DNA of 33,623 nt from Flavobacteriaceae bacterium (GCA_947451525.1 CANFZM010000027.1:1-33623), one strand, 5' to 3'. Numbered from the stretch's first letter, positions 15,771 through 24,731 are shown. A program made the numbers and translations. Notes: a model not told the origin generated them from the sequence alone.

Positions 15771-17780
15771 ATGAGAATCCTTTATACTTTACTTATATTA
15801 TTTCTTACAATTCAACTGCAAGCCCAATTCAATTTTAACTATAATTTCAATTCTACAGGAAGGCGGGTTTGTCTTGTTCAATCTTCAGTAATTACTAGCC
15901 CTCCTAGCGTAACTATTGAGTTCTTAGATAAATTTTCAAATATATCGGAACCCTATTCTATAAAACGAAGAGGCTTAAATGGAACTAATTCCGATTGGGT
16001 TACGTTGGCTTCCAATCTTCCTCCAACTTCCATTAATTGGACAGACACCACTGTTTCATTAGGAGGAGTTTATGAATATCAAGTAAGAAGAAGTACAACT
16101 AGTGGAGATGCTATTGGACATTTAACCGTAGGGGTGAATTATGATCAAACCAACTATAAAGGAAAAATGATTTTGGTAGTTGATAATTCCTTTCAAACTA
16201 GTCTATCTGCAGAGATTATCCAACTCAAAAAAGATTTAACCAATGAAGGTTGGAATGTCATTGAATTGTATGTACCAAGAGCAACAACATGGGAAACAGA
16301 AGCGTCAATTGTAACTGTTAAAAATAGTATTGTAACCGCTTACAATTCGGCGCCGAATAATGATAAACCAACTCATTTATTTTTATTAGGTCATATTCCT
16401 ATTGCTCGTTCAGGCCAAAATGCAATTGCGCCAGATAATCATGATGTTAACAAAGGAGCACGCGGTTCGGATTGTTATTATGCTGACATTGATGGCATTT
16501 TTACAGATACAGCAACCTATAATCCGGGAAACATAAATTCGTTAGCAATTAATTTACCCAATGATTTTAAATGGGATCAAGATTTTATTCCATCCTCATT
16601 AGAAATGGCATTTGGAAGAGTTGACTTTGCAAACATTACAAGTTTTTCAATTTCAGAAGAAAATTTATTACGGGGTTATTTAACCCGATTACATAATTAT
16701 AGAATTGTTGCAAACGGTTTGGATATGGGAGAAAAAACTGCTTTTAGAACAGGATATGACAATTCAAATGATGGATCTTATCGGAGTTTGATTCCTATTT
16801 CTGGAGCCAGCAATGTAGATTATTATTCGGGAAGTTTGCCTTTCCCGCAATGGGTTCAAAATAATGGTCCGTATCAAATTTTTATGCAAAATTCACTAGT
16901 TCCAAATCTTAATGATTGGAATACTTATGGAATGGACGCCACAATTTTTAGTAGTGACCAAAGTTACTGGGGCTATTGGGAAGAAGCCGAAGGATTTACG
17001 TATGGAAAAATTAGAGCTTTATTAGCAGCTAATACAAAATGTTTAGGTGCGATTTATACAACAACTGCTATAAATACCTTTCATCAACCAGCAATGGGAG
17101 AAACAATGGGCTGGAGTTGCAAACGAATAATGGATCATAATTTGACCAATAATTTATTAGAAAAACAGCAACAATCGTATGACACTTCCGAATTTTGGAA
17201 TCGGACTCATTTTCAATACCATGGCGATCCAACTTTGCGTTTATTTCAAGTTAAACCTGCTTCCAATCTTCAAGCATCCGTACTTGGCTCACAAATTACA
17301 TTAACTTGGAATGCTTCAACTGAAACTGGAATTATTGGTTATCATGTATATAAAAGCAGTACTGAATTTGGAATTTATACTAAGTTAACTTCCATTCCTA
17401 TTTCAGTTTTGAACTATACCGATAGTTCATATAATACAACAGATTGGTATATGGTAAAAGCCATAAAGCTTCAAACAACAGGAAGTGGCACTTATTTAAA
17501 TCCAAGCATTGGAATAAGTAACAATGCTGCTTCATTGACTACTGAAAGTTTTGATTTTGAAACCGTTACTATTTTACCAAACCCAGCGAAAGAAGTGCTT
17601 TTAATACATTGTATTGAAAACATTCAATCCTATCAAATCATTGATTTACAAGGAAAAGTGATTTTGGAACAAGCATTTGATAAAAATTCAATAAACATAA
17701 GCCAATTGGAAAAGGGAGTTTATTTTATTAAAATTTTTAGTTCGGATAAAAATAGCACACGAAAGTTTATCAAAAATTAA
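15771..17780 (+). CDS. Secreted T9SS protein with gingipain-like (C25-like) core, FN3 and type A sorting domain
   Basis: I place the start at 15771 (MRILYTLLILFLTIQLQAQ, a signal peptide), giving 669 residues; an in-frame start at 15675 would put 32 unlikely residues before it and cross a terminator. Residues 20-125 look like a fibronectin-type beta domain. Residues 131-286 resemble the peptidase C25 fold: KMILVVDNSF, HLFLLGHIP (202-210), SDCYYADIDG (233-242) and AFGRVDF (280-286). HGDPTLRLF (484-492) resembles the end of that domain. I see no clear catalytic His-Gly and Cys pair, so it may be inactive. A further FN3 domain covers about 495-590, and a type A C-terminal sorting domain 600-669 (LPNPAKEVL ... 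GVYFIKI ... KFIKN). It is probably exported through the type IX system to the cell surface. Confidence 0.8.
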   Translation: MRILYTLLILFLTIQLQAQFNFNYNFNSTGRRVCLVQSSVITSPPSVTIEFLDKFSNISEPYSIKRRGLNGTNSDWVTLASNLPPTSINWTDTTVSLGGVYEYQVRRSTTSGDAIGHLTVGVNYDQTNYKGKMILVVDNSFQTSLSAEIIQLKKDLTNEGWNVIELYVPRATTWETEASIVTVKNSIVTAYNSAPNNDKPTHLFLLGHIPIARSGQNAIAPDNHDVNKGARGSDCYYADIDGIFTDTATYNPGNINSLAINLPNDFKWDQDFIPSSLEMAFGRVDFANITSFSISEENLLRGYLTRLHNYRIVANGLDMGEKTAFRTGYDNSNDGSYRSLIPISGASNVDYYSGSLPFPQWVQNNGPYQIFMQNSLVPNLNDWNTYGMDATIFSSDQSYWGYWEEAEGFTYGKIRALLAANTKCLGAIYTTTAINTFHQPAMGETMGWSCKRIMDHNLTNNLLEKQQQSYDTSEFWNRTHFQYHGDPTLRLFQVKPASNLQASVLGSQITLTWNASTETGIIGYHVYKSSTEFGIYTKLTSIPISVLNYTDSSYNTTDWYMVKAIKLQTTGSGTYLNPSIGISNNAASLTTESFDFETVTILPNPAKEVLLIHCIENIQSYQIIDLQGKVILEQAFDKNSINISQLEKGVYFIKIFSSDKNSTRKFIKN

Positions 17781-17793
17781 TTCGATTTCAAAA

Positions 17794-18576
17794 TTAATTT
17801 TGCTGGATAAAAGCAATAACTTCTTGATTAAAAATAGCGGGTTGTTCTACATTAACAACATGCCCACAGTTTTCTACTACAAATAATGTGGAGGATTTAA
17901 AATGTTTCTCTACCACTTTTCTAACGGAAGGTAAAAACATATAATCTTCTTCTCCCATTACATAAAAGGTTGGGATATTTAATTCTTGTTGCCGAAACCA
18001 TTTTAGCACCGGATTGATTTCTGCAGTAAGTTTGAACCATCGAATAAACTCCTTTTGGTAGAGTTTTTTGGCTTCGTTAATAAATAATAATCTGGATTGT
18101 TTGTGGTTTTTATTGGGCATGATTACAAAAGCAAAAAACTTGTACAATACCAAATAAGGCAAAACGTATTTGAAGATATTTCCCAACTTCATTAAGATTT
18201 GGGAACGGAAATTCATTTTTAAAATGGCGCCACCCATTATCATGCTTTTTACTCTTTTGGGATGCACTTCTGCCAATTGACGAATAACAATAGTACCTAG
18301 GGAGATTCCAATAAAATGGGAAGTCTTTATTTTTAAATGATCTAAAACTTCCAAAACATCTTCGGCAATAGATTGGAAGGTATATTTTTGTTGGAATGCT
18401 TTTTTTATTAGTTTGTTGGAATTTCCATGACCCCGTAAATCCAATAACAACACATTAAAATGCTTCTGAAACTCACGTATTTGCTTGAACCATATAGACG
18501 AACTTCCTCCTGCGCCATGCACAAAAGTCACCCATTCCTTAGAATTTTCGTTGTTGTATATTGTGTAGGCTATCAA
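17794..18576 (-). CDS. Alpha/beta hydrolase
   Basis: The 260-residue cytosolic alpha/beta-hydrolase shows [10 protein letters not shown] (20-29) as oxyanion segment, DLRGHGNS (46-53), nucleophile elbow GISLG with Ser92, acid Asp211 in GEEDYMF, and His239 in [11 protein letters not shown]. There is no signal peptide. The sequence around 130-180 forms the variable cap and is basic and hydrophobic. Substrate cannot be told; relatives include ester and C-C bond hydrolases. Its ATG overlaps the pyrF stop by 4 bp (18573-18576), so it is co-transcribed and probably coupled with pyrF, with no obvious metabolic link. Confidence 0.85.
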   Translation of the reverse strand: MIAYTIYNNENSKEWVTFVHGAGGSSSIWFKQIREFQKHFNVLLLDLRGHGNSNKLIKKAFQQKYTFQSIAEDVLEVLDHLKIKTSHFIGISLGTIVIRQLAEVHPKRVKSMIMGGAILKMNFRSQILMKLGNIFKYVLPYLVLYKFFAFVIMPNKNHKQSRLLFINEAKKLYQKEFIRWFKLTAEINPVLKWFRQQELNIPTFYVMGEEDYMFLPSVRKVVEKHFKSSTLFVVENCGHVVNVEQPAIFNQEVIAFIQQN

Positions 18577-19391
18577 AGGGTGTTCAGAATTTCTTTCATT
18601 TCCAATTGCATTTTCAAAGCCTCTTCTCTTGCTTTTTCTGCAAAATCTAATCCATTGGAAGCATAAATAATTCCACGAGAAGAATTGATTAACAAACCTA
18701 CATTGGTACTCATTCCGTATTTACAAACTTCTTGCAGGCTTCCTCCTTGCGCTCCAACTCCGGGAACTAAAAGGAAACTATCTGGAATTATTTTTCTAAT
18801 CTCTGTAAAATATTCTGCCTTTGTGGCTCCTACTACATACATTAAATTCTCAGAATTTTTCCAAGATTTAGAAGTTTCAATTACTACTTTATAGAGTTCT
18901 TTACCCTCTACATTTTTGGTTTGAAAATCAAATGCGCCTTCGTTAGAAGTTAGTGCCAACATAATTGCATGTTTATTTTCAAAAGCCAAAAAAGGTTCTA
19001 CAGAATCTTTTCCCATATAAGGTGCAACAGTTATCGAATCAAAATTCAAATCCTCTAGAAATGCTTTGGCATACATAGTAGATGTGTTTCCGATATCACC
19101 ACGTTTAGCATCAGCGATGGTGAAAATTTCAGGATGTTTATCGTTAAGATAATTTATAGTTTTTTCAAGAGATTGCCAGCCTTTAATTCCATAGGCTTCG
19201 TAAAAGGCCATGTTGGGTTTGTAGGAAACACACAAATCGTGGGTGGCATCAATTAGGGCTTTATTGAATTCGAAAATTGGATCTTCGAGTTCCAATAAAT
19301 GCTGTGGGATTTTAGTTAAATCGACATCCAAACCTATACATAGAAAGGATTTTTTGATTTGAATTTGTTCTATAAGTTTTGTAGTAGTCAA
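18573..19391 (-). CDS. pyrF: Orotidine 5'-phosphate decarboxylase
   Basis: The 272-residue enzyme makes UMP from orotidine monophosphate, the last step of UMP synthesis. The catalytic cluster is clear: [15 protein letters not shown] (90-104) with Asp94, Lys96 and Asp99. GLDVD (20-24) is the first barrel strand and VPGVGAQGG the phosphate loop. The length, above the 230-245 residues of E. coli-type enzymes, fits the longer type 2 subfamily. It has a near-perfect promoter (19430-19460) and is followed by an overlapping alpha/beta-hydrolase gene. Confidence 0.95.
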   Translation of the reverse strand: MTTTKLIEQIQIKKSFLCIGLDVDLTKIPQHLLELEDPIFEFNKALIDATHDLCVSYKPNMAFYEAYGIKGWQSLEKTINYLNDKHPEIFTIADAKRGDIGNTSTMYAKAFLEDLNFDSITVAPYMGKDSVEPFLAFENKHAIMLALTSNEGAFDFQTKNVEGKELYKVVIETSKSWKNSENLMYVVGATKAEYFTEIRKIIPDSFLLVPGVGAQGGSLQEVCKYGMSTNVGLLINSSRGIIYASNGLDFAEKAREEALKMQLEMKEILNTL

Positions 19392-19429
19392 AATTGTTGG
19401 TCGTTTATTGTTTGTAGTTCGTTGTTGGG

Positions 19430-19460
19430 CAAAGTTAGTTTAAAGTTTGTTAACCACAAA
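19430..19460 (-). promoter_or_regulatory. Promoter of pyrF (TTTG-N19-TAnnTTTG)
   Basis: On the minus strand TTTG (19457-19460), a 19-bp spacer and TAACTTTG (19430-19437) match the Bacteroidota sigma consensus exactly. The -7 box is 38 bp upstream of the pyrF ATG. Confidence 0.75.
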
Positions 19461-19490
19461 AGTTGCGAAGAAATCTAATTTATTATTGTT

Positions 19491-19620
19491 AGACACTAAT
19501 TACACTAATTTACACAAATTATTTACTTACTAAATTACACGAATTTTATCTGAATATGTCAGATAAAAAGAGCAACTATTTTTTGGCCAGCAGATTATAC
19601 AGATTTTGCGGATTTTTTTA
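19491..19620. repeat. Second copy of the dispersed CACTAATTTACACAAATT repeat
   Basis: Blocks at 19503-19522 and 19532-19552 are identical to 2045-2064 and 2078-2098. The stretch after them (AACTATTTTTTGGCCAGCAGATTATACAGATTTTGCGGATT-like words) is similar short-word intergenic sequence. The whole 19392-19695 gap holds the pyrF promoter, this repeat and the prfA terminator, and no gene. Confidence 0.7.
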
Positions 19621-19629
19621 ATGGAATTC

Positions 19630-19662
19630 CAAAAAAAATGCCTTACTAAACTTGTAAGGCAT
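19630..19662 (-). terminator. Terminator of prfA
   Basis: A perfect 9-bp stem (ATGCCTTAC at 19638-19646, GTAAGGCAT at 19654-19662) with a 7-nt loop is followed on the minus strand by eight T residues (19630-19637). Confidence 0.85.
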
Positions 19663-19695
19663 CTTTATTCTTTTATCTATATTCTATTATCTCTT

Positions 19696-20769
19696 TTATA
19701 AAACTTCGCTTTCTTTCAATTTTTCCATGTTGTTTACTAACTGAAGTTCGTCTACAAACTTCTGGATTTTTCCATTCATAACACCGTCCATATCAAAAAC
19801 ATCTAGTCCTACTCTATGGTCTGTAACGCGTCCTTGTGAATAATTGTAGGTTCTAATTTTTGCCGAACGGTCACCAGAACTAACTTGAGAAGTACGAGTA
19901 ACCGCATCTTCCGCTTGTTTTTTTGCTAATTCTTGTTCGTATAAACGGGAACGCAAAACGGTAAACGCTTTGTCTTTATTTTTATGTTGTGATTTTTGAT
20001 CTTGGCATTGCGCTACTAATCCTGTTGGAATATGGGTTAAACGAACTGCCGATTTGGTAGTATTTACTGATTGTCCACCTGGGCCTGACGAACAGAAAAA
20101 ATCCACACGAACATCGTTCATGTCAATTTGAACGTCAAACTCTTCTGCTTCTGGCAATACCATAACGGTTGCTGCCGAAGTATGTACACGTCCTTGTGTT
20201 TCGGTTTGGGGAACACGTTGTACGCGGTGTACACCTGCTTCAAATTTTAAAGTACCATAAACATCTTCACCAGAAACCTCAAAGATTACCTCTTTAAATC
20301 CACCCGATGTTCCTTCATTCATATCAACAACAGAAGTTTTCCATCCTTTTGTTTCACAGTATTTAGTGTACATTCTATACAAATCACCTGCAAATATAGA
20401 AGCTTCATCGCCACCGGTACCGGCACGAATTTCGACCATAACGTTCTTAGCATCTTCGGGATCTTTCGGAATCAAAAGAAATTTTATCTCTTCTTCCAAT
20501 TCTGGTAAACGCTCTTTGGCTTCTTCCAACTGCATTTTGGCCATTTCTACCATTTCGGCATCGCTACCATCTGCAAGAATTTCGTTGGCTTCTTTAATAT
20601 TTGCATCTAGAGTAACATATTCCTCCCGTTTCTCCATAAGGTTTTTCATTCCCTTATATTCTTGATTCAGTTGAACATAACGTTTTTGATCGGAGATAAC
20701 ATCGGGTTGAATAATCAAATCCGAAATTTCGTCGAAACGTTGTTTTACATATTGAAGTCTATCTAACAT
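19696..20769 (-). CDS. prfA: Peptide chain release factor 1
   Basis: Release factor 1 reads UAA and UAG and triggers release of the finished protein. Starting at the ATG at 20769 ([15 protein letters not shown]) gives 357 residues, the usual size; the frame stays open 99 codons further upstream, but that part is promoter and intergenic sequence. The PxT stop-codon-reading tripeptide is present as PQT (187-189) in [19 protein letters not shown], and the catalytic GGQ at 231-233 in [15 protein letters not shown]. The N-terminal coiled-coil domain covers about 1-105. A TACTTTTG box lies 23 bp upstream. It is monocistronic with a strong terminator. Confidence 0.96.
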   Translation of the reverse strand: MLDRLQYVKQRFDEISDLIIQPDVISDQKRYVQLNQEYKGMKNLMEKREEYVTLDANIKEANEILADGSDAEMVEMAKMQLEEAKERLPELEEEIKFLLIPKDPEDAKNVMVEIRAGTGGDEASIFAGDLYRMYTKYCETKGWKTSVVDMNEGTSGGFKEVIFEVSGEDVYGTLKFEAGVHRVQRVPQTETQGRVHTSAATVMVLPEAEEFDVQIDMNDVRVDFFCSSGPGGQSVNTTKSAVRLTHIPTGLVAQCQDQKSQHKNKDKAFTVLRSRLYEQELAKKQAEDAVTRTSQVSSGDRSAKIRTYNYSQGRVTDHRVGLDVFDMDGVMNGKIQKFVDELQLVNNMEKLKESEVL

Positions 20770-20791
20770 TTTGTATTCTTTAATTGGAGTG

Positions 20792-20799
20792 CAAAAGTA
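20792..20799 (-). promoter_or_regulatory. -7 box of prfA
   Basis: The minus strand reads TACTTTTG (TAnnTTTG), 23 bp upstream of the ATG chosen for prfA. It supports that start over the longer open frame. Confidence 0.5.
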
Positions 20800-20872
20800 A
20801 TAAAAAAAGTGTTCAGTTAACAGTGTTCGGTTGGCAGATTTTTCATAGTATTGTAGTATTAAAAATAGTAAC

Positions 20873-21376
20873 ATGAAAAAAATTGCCTTCTCTATAGCAA
20901 TAGTTGCCTTAACCTTAGTAATATCTTGTAATAAATACGATGCAAAAGGCAAATTGATAAAAAAATACGACGAATTGCAAAAAGCCGCTTGGCTACTTGG
21001 AGAATGGGAAAAGTCGGATAGTTTAGGAACCTTAAAAGAAATTTGGACTAGCAAAGACGATAGCACTTTTATTGGGCAATCTTATTATATTCAAAACGAA
21101 AAAGATACTATTCATAACGAACAAATAGAGTTGATGCAAGATGGGGAACATCTTATATATACCGCGACAATTAAGGGGGAGAACAACGATACTTCTGTTC
21201 CTTTTCAAATGACAGATGATCAAGATAGTATATTGGTTTTTGAAAACCCAAAGCATGATTATCCTCAAAAAATTCAATACAAACTAATGAAAAATCATAG
21301 TTTGGTTGCCCTAATTTCTGGTAAAGTAAAGGGCAAAATTACTTCAGAGAGTTTTCCTATGACCAAGAAAAAATAA
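20873..21376 (+). CDS. DUF6265 family lipoprotein
   Basis: The 167-residue protein begins with a lipoprotein signal ([19 protein letters not shown], Cys19). The mature part opens [19 protein letters not shown] (about 41-59), followed by [11 protein letters not shown] and [17 protein letters not shown], the pattern I know from DUF6265 proteins, a lipocalin-like beta fold of unknown function. It is divergent from prfA and ends in a clear terminator (21401-21426), so it is a single-gene unit. Confidence 0.8.
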   Translation: MKKIAFSIAIVALTLVISCNKYDAKGKLIKKYDELQKAAWLLGEWEKSDSLGTLKEIWTSKDDSTFIGQSYYIQNEKDTIHNEQIELMQDGEHLIYTATIKGENNDTSVPFQMTDDQDSILVFENPKHDYPQKIQYKLMKNHSLVALISGKVKGKITSESFPMTKKK

Positions 21377-21400
21377 CTCACACATCTTATTTATACTAAA

Positions 21401-21426
21401 AACTTGCTCCACTGCAAGTTTTTTTT
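21401..21426 (+). terminator. Terminator after the DUF6265 lipoprotein gene
   Basis: AACTTGC (21401-21407) pairs with GCAAGTT (21414-21420) across a 6-nt loop, followed by seven or more T residues. It insulates the iron-receptor promoter downstream. Confidence 0.85.
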
Positions 21427-21457
21427 ATTTGTATTTGAAACAAAATCAACTTCTTAA

Positions 21458-21518
21458 AAAGTTTATTTATATTAAGTCTAAATAAACTTTGTGAATTAAA
21501 AATGACTAATTATATTTG
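21458..21518 (+). promoter_or_regulatory. Promoter and iron-box-like operator of the TonB receptor operon
   Basis: TTTG (21488-21491), a 19-bp spacer and TATATTTG (21511-21518) form a perfect promoter. Immediately upstream, and sharing its last bases with the -33 box, is a perfect 12-bp inverted repeat (AAAGTTTATTTA at 21458-21469, TAAATAAACTTT at 21479-21490; spacer 9 bp). Its core, TATTTATATTAAGTCTAAATA, resembles AT-rich Fur-type boxes. A further TCTAAATAAA lies at 21538-21547, touching the start codon. The palindrome and boxes are seen; iron regulation by Fur or a similar factor is inferred. Confidence 0.6.
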
Positions 21519-21546
21519 CATCATTATTTTAATTCAATCTAAATAA

Positions 21547-23706
21547 ATGTTTAAATATTTTTACTACTCGACCCTAGCCCTTTTTATATGCGCTCAAAGT
21601 TTCGCACAAGAAACTATATTAAATGATACCGTAAAAACAAAAAAAGGCAGAATTCTAAAGGATGTTATTATCCATACAAAACAAAAAAATGAAGCAACTG
21701 CTGCCCGTTCTGGCATTAAACCAATGGATTTACCACAAAGTATTCAAGTAATTGGAAGTGCCGTGATAGAGCAACAACAATCCATCCGGCTTAGTGATGT
21801 GATAAAAAATGCCAACGGAGTTTATGTTGGATCTGCAAGAGGTGGTGCACAAGAATCCTTTTGGTCACGAGGTTATGATATGACTGCAAATAATATGTTT
21901 AAAAATGGCTTCCGATTTAGTAGTGGTTCTATTCCGGAGGTTGCTTCATTGGAAAAAGTGGAGATTTTAAAAGGTAGTTCGGCTCTTTTATATGGCAATG
22001 TTGCTCCTGGCGGAATTTTGAATATGGTAACCAAAATACCTTCTTTCCAAAAAGGTGGTGAAATAAGCATGCAGGCGGGAAGTTATAATTTTTACAAACC
22101 TTCTATAGACTTTTACGGTCCTTTAAGCAGAAGTATTGCGTATCGTTTTATTGGAACCTATGAGAATTCAGAGAGTTTTAGGGATGTTGTAAAAAAGGAA
22201 CGTTATTATGTGAATCCGTCTTTTCTTTTCAAAGTAAATAACAAAACCGAAATTATTGTTCAAGGGGATTATCTTAATGATGATTGGACACCCGATTTTG
22301 GAACAGGTTCTATAGGTAGAGACGTTGTAAATATTCCTAGAAACACTTATTTGGGTGCAAAATGGTCGCATGGAAATACCAAACAAGCAACTGCTTCTGC
22401 TTTAGTTAATTACCAATTTAATGCTAAATGGAAATTAAATTTCAATACTTCTTATCAGAATTATAATAGAACTTCTGAAGGAACCGAACGTGTTTTGCCT
22501 GCTTCAAATGGAGATTGGATCCGTCCATTAGGTAAAAATAAAGCGGTAGAAGAAATTTACAGCCAACAATTAAGTCTTCAAGGAAATATATCAACCGGAA
22601 AAATAAAACACCAATTTTTTACCGGAATGGATGTTGAAAATTCGTTTGCAGATGCTTATACTTTTGTCTTTAGTCCTGCCAATTACGATTTAATAAATAT
22701 CTATAATTTGGATTTATATCCACAAGGAACTGCAATTCCGCAAGCAACAAATACCAAAATCGTTAAAACAGAAACCAATAGATATGGCGTTTATGCACAA
22801 GATTTAATTTCGCTAACCTATAAATTCAAAGTTTTGGCTGGAATTCGTTATTCTATTCAAGAAACAAAACCTATTACTTATGATTTAGTTGCTAATACTA
22901 TTGTAGATGAAACGATTCGAAACGACCGTGCTTTTTCTCCAAAAGTTGGATTAATTTACCAACCTACAAAAAGTACAACCTTATTTACGAGTTATTCGAA
23001 TTCTTTTACTCCAAACACAGGCATAACCATTTTAAACGAAGCACTAAAACCCTCTTTAATAGACCAATTTGAAGTAGGTGTAAAAAATGATTTTTGGAAA
23101 GGACTCTTGAGTACCAACGTTACTATTTATCAAATTGTAAACAGTAATTTGGCTCAAACTGCCGAATTTAATGCCAACGGAACAATAAACACCAACACCA
23201 ATGTAAAGACTTTAAGTGGTGAAACTACTAGTAAAGGTATTGAAGTGGATGTTATTTTAAAACCATTGGAGACTTTGAATATTATGGCAGGATATAGTTT
23301 TAACAACATGGAATACAGTAAAACTACGGGCGCAACAGGTAGTTTTATTGTAGGGGATAGATTGGTTAGAACACCTCAAAATACTGCTAACTTTAGTGCT
23401 TTTTATACCATTTCGAAAGGAAAATTAAAAGGATTATCTTTGGGCACGATTGCAAACTATATTGGTGATCGACTTGGTGGCTATAATAATACAAACAATC
23501 AGGATGCAAGCCTTGGCGACAGAACCATTCCCCTTAGCGGCTACACAACAATTGATTTTTCTTTAGGATATAATTGGAAAAAGTTTTCATTGTTGTGTAA
23601 ATTGTCTAATATTACCAACGAATTGAATTACACGGTTCATGAAAATTACAGTGTCAATCCGATTGCGCCAAGACAAGTATTCACCTCACTAAAATATAAA
23701 TTTTAA
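21547..23706 (+). CDS. TonB-dependent siderophore-type outer-membrane receptor
   Basis: The 719-residue protein has a signal peptide (1-20), a plug domain (about 55-165: LPQSIQVIGSAVIEQQQ, LSDVIKNANGVYVG, LEKVEILKGSSALLYGNVAPGGILNMVTK) and a 22-strand barrel ending in an aromatic strand (FTSLKYKF). The plug features and length fit FhuA/FpvA-like siderophore receptors rather than the SusC class, which is about 1000 residues with an N-terminal carboxypeptidase-like domain; that domain is absent here. The ligand is unknown. The PepSY-type partner begins 4 bp after its stop. The upstream inverted repeat suggests iron control. Confidence 0.9.
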   Translation: MFKYFYYSTLALFICAQSFAQETILNDTVKTKKGRILKDVIIHTKQKNEATAARSGIKPMDLPQSIQVIGSAVIEQQQSIRLSDVIKNANGVYVGSARGGAQESFWSRGYDMTANNMFKNGFRFSSGSIPEVASLEKVEILKGSSALLYGNVAPGGILNMVTKIPSFQKGGEISMQAGSYNFYKPSIDFYGPLSRSIAYRFIGTYENSESFRDVVKKERYYVNPSFLFKVNNKTEIIVQGDYLNDDWTPDFGTGSIGRDVVNIPRNTYLGAKWSHGNTKQATASALVNYQFNAKWKLNFNTSYQNYNRTSEGTERVLPASNGDWIRPLGKNKAVEEIYSQQLSLQGNISTGKIKHQFFTGMDVENSFADAYTFVFSPANYDLINIYNLDLYPQGTAIPQATNTKIVKTETNRYGVYAQDLISLTYKFKVLAGIRYSIQETKPITYDLVANTIVDETIRNDRAFSPKVGLIYQPTKSTTLFTSYSNSFTPNTGITILNEALKPSLIDQFEVGVKNDFWKGLLSTNVTIYQIVNSNLAQTAEFNANGTINTNTNVKTLSGETTSKGIEVDVILKPLETLNIMAGYSFNNMEYSKTTGATGSFIVGDRLVRTPQNTANFSAFYTISKGKLKGLSLGTIANYIGDRLGGYNNTNNQDASLGDRTIPLSGYTTIDFSLGYNWKKFSLLCKLSNITNELNYTVHENYSVNPIAPRQVFTSLKYKF

Positions 23707-23710
23707 AACT

Positions 23711-24259
23711 ATGATTTCACCATTAAAAGCAAGAAACCTTCACAGAGATTTAGGTTATTTCTACATCGGATTAATAATTTCATTCGCGATTTCGGGAATT
23801 TTGATGAACCACCGCGATAGTTTTCATGCCGATAAATACACCACCGAAACCAGATTAATTGTAGCCAAAGTGCCTCAAGAAAGCGAAGTTACTGATGCGT
23901 ATGCCGAAGAATTAGGAAAAAAACTAGGTGTTGACGATAAGTTCCGTCGCCAAAAATTAGACGATGGAAAACTTAGAATATCCTTTGAAAAGAATGATAT
24001 TGAAATTGATTTACAAACCGGAAAAGGAGAAATCACAACTTTTATTAAAACTCCAATCATCAGTTCAATGATGAAGTTGCATAAAAACACTTCCAACTGG
24101 TGGATTTATTACGGAGATATTTTTGGATTATCCTTAATCACTATAGCCTTAACCGGAGTATTTATGATTCCTGCAGGAAAATTTACTTTCAAGAAACGTG
24201 GCTGGAAATTGGCTTTGGCAGGAATAATTATTCCGTTGCTGGTTTTGCTGTTTGTGTAA
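23711..24259 (+). CDS. PepSY-associated membrane protein, probable siderophore-iron reductase partner
   Basis: The 182-residue protein has transmembrane helices at about 16-34 (YFYIGLIISFAISGILMNHR), 131-153 and 164-181, with a periplasmic PepSY-like domain between (about 50-115). The opening RNLHRDLGYFYIGLIISFAISGILMNHRD and the late HKNTSNWWIYYGDIFGLSLI contain the histidines typical of PepSY-associated TM proteins, which are often coupled to TonB receptors and thought to help reduce or release iron at the inner membrane. It is only 4 bp behind the receptor gene, so the two form an operon. Full-length PepSY TM proteins are longer; this is the short form. Confidence 0.82.
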   Translation: MISPLKARNLHRDLGYFYIGLIISFAISGILMNHRDSFHADKYTTETRLIVAKVPQESEVTDAYAEELGKKLGVDDKFRRQKLDDGKLRISFEKNDIEIDLQTGKGEITTFIKTPIISSMMKLHKNTSNWWIYYGDIFGLSLITIALTGVFMIPAGKFTFKKRGWKLALAGIIIPLLVLLFV

Positions 24260-24353
24260 AAAGTGGATTTAACAATTTGTAGAATATCTTTTATTTTTTT
24301 GAGAAGTATTGCAAAGTAGCGGATATACTAGTTAACTGTTATGTTGCCCAAAA

Positions 24354-24374
24354 ACCTGAAACCTGAAATCTGAA
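24354..24374. repeat. Short tandem repeat (ACCTGAA x2, ATCTGAA)
   Basis: Three 7-bp units lie in the gap between the PepSY-type gene and the HigBA module. The rest of 24260-24434 holds the module's promoter and operator and no gene. Confidence 0.6.
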
Positions 24375-24387
24375 AAATTAAACACAA

Positions 24388-24422
24388 ATTGTTACCAAAT
24401 TGGTAAATATTTTATATTTTTG
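24388..24422 (+). promoter_or_regulatory. Promoter and palindromic operator of the HigBA-like module
   Basis: TTACCAA-A-TTGGTAA (24392-24406) is a palindrome with perfect 7-bp arms. It lies between a possible -33 (TTG, about 24389) and the -7 box TATTTTTG (24415-24422), 13 bp before the toxin start. This is the expected position for autorepression by the HigA-type antitoxin. Confidence 0.65.
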
Positions 24423-24434
24423 TAAAAAAAAGGT

Positions 24435-24728
24435 TTGAGAATAGTTGCGAAAAAAATATTGAGAGATTTTTGGGAAAAACACGAAGATTGTGAACAACAA
24501 TTAAAATCATGGTTTCGTGAAGCACAAAAAGCCGAATGGAAAAATCCTAATGAAATTAAAATAGAATATCCAAGCGCAAGTATTTTGAATTATAACCGAG
24601 TAATTTTTAACATAAAAGGAAATAATTACAGATTGATAGTAAAAATAAGTTACGAATATGAAATGGTTTGGATTCGATTTATTGGAACGCACACAGAATA
24701 TGATAAAATCAACGCAAACACAATTTAG
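24435..24728 (+). CDS. higB: HigB-family toxin (mRNA interferase type)
   Basis: The 97-residue protein matches HigB toxins of the RelE superfamily fold: MRIVAKKILRDFWEKHEDCEQQLKSWFREA, then W-K-N-P-N-E-I, and the core NNYRLIVKISYEYEMVWIRFIGTHTEYDKI, where the final 'THxeYDki' motif is characteristic. It would cleave mRNA on ribosomes when free of its antitoxin. The start is TTG (24435); the family usually begins MRII/MRIV, so this start aligns correctly and no ATG precedes it. The antitoxin gene begins 3 bp after its stop. Toxin-first order is typical of higBA. Confidence 0.88.
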   Translation: MRIVAKKILRDFWEKHEDCEQQLKSWFREAQKAEWKNPNEIKIEYPSASILNYNRVIFNIKGNNYRLIVKISYEYEMVWIRFIGTHTEYDKINANTI

Positions 24729-24731
24729 ATT

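Noticed and set aside
17789..17802. Palindrome CAAAATTAATTTTG between the T9SS gene and the hydrolase gene
   Set aside because: It is a 14-bp AT-rich palindrome overlapping the stop of the hydrolase gene; no loop or T-tract makes it a terminator, and chance is likely in such AT-rich DNA.
20770..21066. 99-codon upstream extension of prfA
   Set aside because: RF1 proteins begin at MLDRL-like sequence; the extension covers the promoter box and the divergent lipoprotein gene start.
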